DNA of 31,764 nucleotides from Anaerolineales bacterium UBA3940 (GTDB taxonomy: Bacteria; Chloroflexota; Anaerolineae; Aggregatilineales; UBA3940), in assembly GCA_002385675.1 (NCBI GenBank), contig DGDY01000307.1:1-31764 (forward strand), in the 5' to 3' direction. Below the pieces are notes generated by a model. The model saw only the letters and a list, made by a program, of their open reading frames with translations, did no database searches and was not told where the DNA came from. The position numbers were made by a program, and so were the translations under genes. Shown here piece by piece: positions 27,356-31,764 of the stretch. Each line of letters starts with the position of its first letter. Position 1 is the first letter of the stretch.

Positions 27356-28303
27356 CTAAACCCATCTCCCGGAGAAAATGTACTTCAGGAAGTCCGTCCG
27401 GTAGCGCCGGTTTGGCATGTACTGGTCGATCAACCCGACATCGAACGCCGCCGGGCGGAAGTGGAACAGCCGCTCGATGGTGCCCAGTTCGGCGGTCTGG
27501 CGCGCGGCCAGCATCTCTACCCACTGCTCGGTGATCGGCCAGCGGGCAAACAGCCCGTCGAGGAACCACGCCCCGGCGCTGTGCACCTGGAAGGGCACGC
27601 CAATGATCGGGCGGTGCGCGCCGATGGCGTACATCACGCGCATGATGAGCCGCCGGTAAGTCAAAAGCTCCGGCCCGCCCACCTCAACAATCTGGTCTAC
27701 AAGGTCCAGGTTCTCCAGCGAGAGCGTAAGGCACGTAATCAGGTCTTCCACCCACAGCGGTTGCAAAATCTGCTCGCCGTCGCCGGGCACAAAGAAGACG
27801 GGGAACGACTTGATGAGCATCGCGAGGTGGGACGAGAAGCGGTCGCCCTCGCCGAACAGCACGGCGGAGCGGAAGATAGTGTACGCCAGCCCGCTACGGC
27901 GGATAATGTCCTCGATCTCGCCCTTGGCGCGCAGCGTCGGAAAGGCCGAGTAGCGGTCCGCGCCCAGCCGGCTCACCGTGATCAGCCTGCCGATGCGCGC
28001 CGCAAGCCCCGCCTCGACAATCGCCCTCGTCCCGGCGATGTCCACCTTCTCAAGCTGGGCGTGCCGTCCGCGCGTATCCGTACCAATGAGGTGAAAGACG
28101 GTATGCACGCCGTCCATTGCCGCGAGCAGCGAGTCCATGCTGTTAAGGTCGCCCATCATGGCGTGCACAGCGACACCGCGCGGCAGCCGGTCGAGGTCGC
28201 TGCCAGGGCGCAGCAGCACGCGCACCTTCAGACCGGGCAACTCACCCAGCCGCCGGATCAACCGCCGCCCGATAAACCCGGTAGCCCCTGTTACGAGGAT
28301 CAT
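27356..28303 (-). CDS. NAD(P)-binding atypical SDR, NDUFA9/NmrA-like
   Basis: 315 residues. The N-terminal Rossmann motif GATGFIG (6-12) binds NAD(P). 'HLIGTDTRGRHAQLEKVDIAGT' (about 91-112) and 'SRLGADRYSAFPTLRAKGEIE' (about 129-150) match the order of atypical SDRs related to the complex I subunit NDUFA9. The classical YxxxK is not intact: the Lys is there but the Tyr position is uncertain. Such proteins bind the cofactor and may act as quinone-linked oxidoreductases, sugar epimerase relatives or assembly factors. The exact role is unknown. The C-terminal third has hydrophobic stretches ending in 'YIFSGRWV', perhaps membrane-contacting. Start ATG 28303 is directly preceded by the palindrome GCAGGCGCCTGC; the ribosome site is poor. 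Confidence 0.8.
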   Translation of the reverse strand: MILVTGATGFIGRRLIRRLGELPGLKVRVLLRPGSDLDRLPRGVAVHAMMGDLNSMDSLLAAMDGVHTVFHLIGTDTRGRHAQLEKVDIAGTRAIVEAGLAARIGRLITVSRLGADRYSAFPTLRAKGEIEDIIRRSGLAYTIFRSAVLFGEGDRFSSHLAMLIKSFPVFFVPGDGEQILQPLWVEDLITCLTLSLENLDLVDQIVEVGGPELLTYRRLIMRVMYAIGAHRPIIGVPFQVHSAGAWFLDGLFARWPITEQWVEMLAARQTAELGTIERLFHFRPAAFDVGLIDQYMPNRRYRTDFLKYIFSGRWV

Positions 28304-28344
28304 GGCAGGCGCCTGCTCATGAGCGATGATTCTTCATGACTCTG

Positions 28345-28373
28345 CCATGAAAGTACCTGGGTACTCCATGAAG
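28345..28373. promoter_or_regulatory. Operator-like cluster upstream of fabF
   Basis: Palindrome AGTACC-TG-GGTACT (28352-28365) lies between two direct copies of CCATGAA (28345-28351 and 28366-28372), exactly 21 bp apart or two helix turns. CTTCATG (28332-28338) is a reverse copy further left. The palindrome is close to the Firmicutes FapR core AGTACCTG-n-TACT but has one extra base in the centre. No regulator is assigned. Confidence 0.5.
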
Positions 28374-28403
28374 AGTCGTGTTGTAACGATCTGGAGTCCG
28401 ACT

Positions 28404-28412
28404 TGTTATACT
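28404..28412 (+). promoter_or_regulatory. Extended -10 promoter of fabF-fabH
   Basis: TGT-TATACT (TG at 28404-28405, TATACT at 28407-28412). The only -35-like hexamer, TTGTAA at 28381, is 20 bp away, too far for normal use. The operator-like cluster sits about 45-75 bases upstream of the start, a typical activator position. Confidence 0.5.
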
Positions 28413-28649
28413 TAGTGGAAGGCACATACCCGCCCTCACGCCAAAGGGGGGTGGCACAGGGCATCACAGCTATCATAAAACTTTCCGTTGGTCTGCTTGA
28501 GCCAGCGTCATTGCCGAGCGTCCGGCAGATTATAGCGTCTCGCAGGCCATCTCAAAAACGTATTCCGTCCGCCGCAGGGGGTGTTTCGCGGCGGCTAACC
28601 TGTGTCAGGCGCCAGCACGACCAGGGAGAGCGTTATAGGAGACAGCTAT

Positions 28650-29894
28650 ATGGGGCATCGCAGAGTAGTTATCACTGGCCTCGGCGCCGTGACGCCGGTC
28701 GGCAACTCAGCCGAAGCGACGTGGCAGTCGCTTGTGAGCGGCCAGTCGGGCGTTTCCGGCATCACCCGCTTTGACGCAAGCGATCTGAGAACCCGCATCG
28801 CCGCCGAGGTCAAGGACTTCGACCCGGTCGCGCTGTTCGGTGCGCGCGAGGCTCGCCGAATGGACCGCTTCACGCAGTTCGCACTCGCCGCCGCCCTGGA
28901 GGCGTTGGACGACAGCGGGCTGACCATCAACGAGAGCAACGCCGCACGGGTGGGGGCGATCATCGGCAGCGGCATCGGCGGCGTCGGCACGCTTATCGAG
29001 GAGGCCTACAAAGCGGTCGAGAAGGGCGAGCAGTGGACCAGCCCGCACATGGTGCCGATGATCCTGCCCGACACTGCACCGGGCAAGATCGCCATCGAGC
29101 TGGGCGCGCGCGGCCCGAACATGAGCATTGCCACCGCCTGCGCCTCCAGCACCAACGCCATCGGCGAGGCAGCAGCGACCATCCAGCGCGGCGCAGCAGA
29201 CGTGATCATTACCGGCGGCGCGGAAGCCGGCATCCTGAAGCTCGTCATTGCCGGGTTCAGCAACATGGGGGCGCTCTCGCAGCGCAACGACGAGCCGGAG
29301 CGTGCCTCCCGCCCGTTTGACCGCGATCGCGACGGCTTTGTGGCCGGGGAAGGCGCCACGATCCTGATCCTCGAAAGCGAGGAGCACGCCCGCGCGCGTG
29401 GCGCGCGCATCTATGCCGAGGTGCTCGGCTACGGAGCCTCCGCCGACGCCTACCACATCACCGCCCCGCTTGAGAACGGCGAAGGCGCGATCATCGCAAT
29501 GAAGCAGGCACTGGCAACCGCCGGGATTCAGCCCTCGGATGTGGACTACCTGAATGCGCACGGCACAAGCACCGATCTCAATGACCGCTCGGAGACGCGC
29601 GCCATCAAGCACGTGTTCGGCGAGGCGGCTTACGATCTGCCGATCAGCTCAACCAAGAGCATGACCGGCCATCTGATGGGCGCGGCGGGCGCGCTTGAGG
29701 CGCTGGCGTGCGTCATGGCGATCCAGACCAACTGCATACCGCCGACGATCAACTATGAAAACCCTGATCCGGAGCTGGACCTCGACTATGTACCCAACGA
29801 GGCCCGTTCCGTTGACGTTCGTATCGCGATGTCCAACTCTTTCGGCTTTGGTGGGCATAACGCGAGTCTTGTGATAGGTCGTTACGATGGCTAG
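28650..29894 (+). CDS. fabF: 3-oxoacyl-ACP synthase II (FabF)
   Basis: 414 residues. It elongates acyl-ACP with malonyl-ACP in fatty acid synthesis. The catalytic triad is present: C164 in 'ATACASS', H304 in 'NAHGTSTDLND', and H341 with K336 in 'SSTKSMTGHLMGAAGA'. The N-terminal 'RVVITGLGAVTPVG' is the family opening. Start ATG 28650 with AGGAGA eight bases upstream is better than an in-frame start at 28602. Its last 8 bases overlap fabH. No acpP or fabD/fabG gene is in view, so this pair is separate from the rest of the pathway. Confidence 0.96.
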   Translation: MGHRRVVITGLGAVTPVGNSAEATWQSLVSGQSGVSGITRFDASDLRTRIAAEVKDFDPVALFGAREARRMDRFTQFALAAALEALDDSGLTINESNAARVGAIIGSGIGGVGTLIEEAYKAVEKGEQWTSPHMVPMILPDTAPGKIAIELGARGPNMSIATACASSTNAIGEAAATIQRGAADVIITGGAEAGILKLVIAGFSNMGALSQRNDEPERASRPFDRDRDGFVAGEGATILILESEEHARARGARIYAEVLGYGASADAYHITAPLENGEGAIIAMKQALATAGIQPSDVDYLNAHGTSTDLNDRSETRAIKHVFGEAAYDLPISSTKSMTGHLMGAAGALEALACVMAIQTNCIPPTINYENPDPELDLDYVPNEARSVDVRIAMSNSFGFGGHNASLVIGRYDG

Positions 29895-31122
29895 CATCGA
29901 AACTCCCGTCAGGCAGAAGCGCAGGAAGGCCACCAGCAGGCGCCAGCGAGCCAACGGACGCTACGCGCATGTGATCGGCTGGGGCGTCGAAGTGCCCGAA
30001 CGCGTGCTCACCAACCGGGACCTTGAGCAGCTTGTGGATACCTCCGACGAGTGGATCCGGGAGCGCACGGGTATCGTCGAGCGGCGCATTGCCGACGACC
30101 GCGACACCGTCGCCTCGCTCGGCTTCCGTGCCGCACGCAAGGCGCTGAGCCACGCCAACGTCTCCCCGCGTGACCTGGACCTGATCATCGTCGCCACTTC
30201 GTCGCCCTCGAACCTTTTCCCGGCGACAGCGAACATTATTCAGGACCGGCTCGGCGCGACCAAAGCCGGCGCGTTCGACCTGCTCGCCGCCTGCAGCGGC
30301 TTTATCTATGCGCTGTCGCTGGCCGCCTCCCACATCGAGTCCGGCGCGGCAACAACCGCGCTCGTGATCGGCACGGAGACGCTCAGCCGCATTGTGGACT
30401 GGAGCGACCGCTCGACGTGCATCCTGTTCGGGGACGGGGCGGGCGCGTTCGTGCTGCGCGCGGGCGACACAGCAGGCGGCGTGCTGGAGGTCGTGCTGCA
30501 CTCGGACGGCTCCGGCTGCGACCACCTGTATGCGCGCTCCGGCGTGCGCACGAGCTGGCACGGGCCGCCGCCCGAGCAGAGCCTCGTGATGAACGGGCGC
30601 GAGGTCTACCGCTTCGCCTCCCGCGTGATGGTGCAGGCCACCGAGGAAGTTCTTGAGCGCGCCGGGCTAAAACCGGAGGACGTGGACCTGATCATCCCGC
30701 ACCAGGCCAACATACGGATCATTCAGGCCGCCGCGCGCGGGCTCCGGCTGCCGATGGAACGCTTCTTCGTCAACATCGACCGCTACGGCAACACCTCGAC
30801 GGCCTCCATCCCCATCGCGATGGCCGAGGCGGTGGAGCAAGGGCTTGTCAAACCTAACGACCGCATCGTGCTCGTCGGCTTTGGGGCCGGGCTGACATGG
30901 GGCGCGGCGCTGATCGAGTGGGAGCCGCAGCCGACCGCGCGCTCGCAGTTCAGCGAGATGCTGCGCGAGGGCTGGTACATCTTCGCGCATATCCGCTCGA
31001 TGTTCCTGCGGTTCTTCCGGCTGGTCGAGGCATTGCTGTGGAACCCGCCCGCCTCCAGAAGGGATAACCACCGCAACCGGGGGCGGGAGAACGGCTCAGG
31101 CCCGCCGGATCAAATCATGTAG
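29887..31122 (+). CDS. fabH: 3-oxoacyl-ACP synthase III (FabH-like) with terminal extensions
   Basis: 411 residues against about 320-335 for usual FabH. It starts fatty acid chains by condensing acyl-CoA with malonyl-ACP. The catalytic residues C136 ('AACSGF'), H272 ('PHQANIR') and N302 ('RYGNTS') are present, so the core (about 26-346) should be active. The N-terminal 25 residues are strongly basic. The C-terminal 65 residues are extra: 'WYIFAHIRSMFLRFF' is an amphipathic or membrane-touching helix, followed by an Arg/Asn/Gly-rich tail. The ATG overlaps the fabF stop by 8 bases, so translation is coupled. A related KAS III activity, such as for branched or long-chain starters, is possible. 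Confidence 0.9.
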   Translation: MASIETPVRQKRRKATSRRQRANGRYAHVIGWGVEVPERVLTNRDLEQLVDTSDEWIRERTGIVERRIADDRDTVASLGFRAARKALSHANVSPRDLDLIIVATSSPSNLFPATANIIQDRLGATKAGAFDLLAACSGFIYALSLAASHIESGAATTALVIGTETLSRIVDWSDRSTCILFGDGAGAFVLRAGDTAGGVLEVVLHSDGSGCDHLYARSGVRTSWHGPPPEQSLVMNGREVYRFASRVMVQATEEVLERAGLKPEDVDLIIPHQANIRIIQAAARGLRLPMERFFVNIDRYGNTSTASIPIAMAEAVEQGLVKPNDRIVLVGFGAGLTWGAALIEWEPQPTARSQFSEMLREGWYIFAHIRSMFLRFFRLVEALLWNPPASRRDNHRNRGRENGSGPPDQIM

Positions 31123-31174
31123 GTCAACAAATGGGGTTGCCCCATCCGGGTGACCATCAGCAGAGCAATACAAA

Positions 31175-31210
31175 AACAGGGAGCCTACTCGCGCGGCTCC
31201 CTGTTATGTC
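31175..31210. terminator. Bidirectional terminator between fabH and the sppA-like gene
   Basis: Stem ACAGGGAGCC (31176-31185) with GGCTCCCTGT (31195-31204), extended by one A-T pair, with a 9-base loop. The minus-strand tail is TTTTTG, good for the sppA-like gene. The plus-strand tail (TATGTCT) is weaker. A second small hairpin ATGGGG/CCCCAT lies at 31131-31145. Confidence 0.85.
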
Positions 31211-31247
31211 TATAATGCAATCAACCCTATGGGGATTGAGCGACCAG

Positions 31248-31764
31248 CTACGGCGCAACGTAGCGAAATTCGAGCGAGGGCGGCGCGCCGGTACGCTGGA
31301 GCAGGTCAAGCACCTCCGAGCGCCGCGTCAGGCTTTCCAGCCCGTACAGGCTCTCCAACAGCCCGGTTTCAGGCTTCAACTCAACGATGCGCGGCTCGCC
31401 CTCAATGCCACCTAGCTCGGCAGCTTTCGCCACCGCATCCTCAAAATAGCCCAGCTCATCGACCAGGCCAAGCTCAACCGCGTCACCGCCGAGGACGACT
31501 CGACCATCTGCGATCTCACGCACCTCGTCCACTGGCAGGCCACGCCCCTCGGCGACGATCGACAGGAAGCCCTCATACGTATCGTCGATCAATGCCTGCC
31601 AGTACGCCCGCTCCTCCTCGGTCATGGGTCGGGCGAAGTTGCCGAAGTCCTTGACCTCGCCTGACGTGATCGTAATCACCTCCACGCCGAGGTCCTCGAG
31701 CAGTTCCTGCGCGTTGAAAAACTGGCTGATAACACCGATACTGCCGGTCAGCGTGTACGGCGTC
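31248..31764 (-). CDS. Signal peptide peptidase SppA-type protease, C-terminal part (cut by window edge)
   Basis: 171 codons are visible; the 5' part lies beyond the window. The frame stays open to the last base, with 'TLTGSIGVI' near the edge, the conserved segment downstream of the catalytic Ser in SppA/S49 proteases. The catalytic Lys is in 'GEVKDFGNFARPMTEEER' (the K of VKD), matching the B. subtilis Lys199 context. 'DGRVVLGGDAVELGLVDELGYFEDA' near the end is also typical. The family cleaves left-over signal peptides in the membrane. The Ser itself and any membrane anchor cannot be seen here. It ends at the terminator shared with fabH. Confidence 0.9.
   Translation of the reverse strand, partial: TPYTLTGSIGVISQFFNAQELLEDLGVEVITITSGEVKDFGNFARPMTEEERAYWQALIDDTYEGFLSIVAEGRGLPVDEVREIADGRVVLGGDAVELGLVDELGYFEDAVAKAAELGGIEGEPRIVELKPETGLLESLYGLESLTRRSEVLDLLQRTGAPPSLEFRYVAP

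Larger units (their letters stand above)
28304..28649. promoter_or_regulatory. Divergent region between the SDR gene and fabF
   Basis: A 346-bp gap with no supported gene. It holds a perfect 12-bp palindrome at 28305-28316 beside the SDR start, an operator-like cluster at 28332-28373, an extended -10 at 28404-28412, and a predicted fabF leader of about 230 nt. The leader has no recognised riboswitch and ends in AGGAGA before the fabF ATG. Confidence 0.5.

Noticed and set aside
28352..28365. A true FapR operator
   Set aside because: The core resembles it, but the centre is one base longer and the outer TTA/TAA arms are absent; no FapR gene is in view. Kept only as an unnamed palindrome.
28403..28774. 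A small plus-strand gene in the fabF leader
   Set aside because: It overlaps fabF out of frame and has low-complexity Arg/Ser-rich sequence without a domain.
31211..31216. TATAAT on the plus strand after fabH
   Set aside because: No -35 or extended TG, no plus-strand gene follows, and it lies at the end of a terminator region.

Overview
The window is GC-rich bacterial chromosome carrying about 30 protein genes, almost all housekeeping. I see no rRNA, tRNA, CRISPR array, insertion sequence, integrase or phage gene. The gene mix fits a Gram-positive-like or deep-branching bacterium: Rex, an MntR/DtxR regulator, a 7Fe-type ferredoxin, Mn-type superoxide dismutase, MreB, a GbsR-like regulator, a long-chain polyprenyl diphosphate synthase and several orphan lipoproteins. 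My best guess is a member of the Chloroflexota, near the Anaerolineae. That is inference from gene content and style, not from a database match.

Layout. 1-3700: end of a FecR-like surface protein, an unusual M23 peptidase/glycosidase fusion, and a membrane double-zinc-ribbon protein. 3763-9940: enolase, the tRNA thiolase MnmA, a compact prepilin-type peptidase, an orphan amino-acid-type binding lipoprotein, a JAMM metalloprotease, and a manganese-type DtxR regulator. 10035-12589: an aspartase/fumarase, a ferredoxin and Mn-SOD, all on the minus strand. 12885-14043: a drug/metabolite exporter and a small zinc ribbon. 14157-17795: the minus-strand operon obgE-nadD-tandem solute-binding lipoprotein. 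17879-20406: polyprenyl diphosphate synthase, a GbsR-like regulator, and divergently the NADH sensor Rex. 20514-26157: mreB behind the F1 ATP synthase genes atpA-atpG-atpD-atpC. 26406-28303: proC and an NDUFA9-like dehydrogenase. 28650-31122: overlapping fabF and fabH for fatty acid synthesis. 31248-end: C-terminal part of an SppA-type signal peptide peptidase.

The genes alternate in convergent pairs, and most convergent junctions hold one GC-rich hairpin that can end transcription from one or both sides. Good promoters can be read for the zinc-ribbon gene (3031-3060), sodA (12785-12813), the polyprenyl synthase (an exact TTGACA-17-TATAAT, 18888-18916), the GbsR-like gene (19566-19594) and rex (19665-19693).

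The least ordinary features are non-coding. The atpD-atpC spacer carries nested and interleaved inverted repeats that can form two mutually exclusive hairpins. The GbsR-like promoter has a perfect palindrome between its -35 and -10. The fabF upstream region carries a palindrome between two direct repeats 21 bp apart. The sodA leader holds a long hairpin. Among proteins, the oddities are the M23/glycosidase fusion without a signal peptide, the two-domain solute-binding lipoprotein, FabH with a long C-terminal tail, and the ATP synthase cluster that lacks the delta and membrane-sector genes. I did not find a clearly new multi-gene system such as a defence island.
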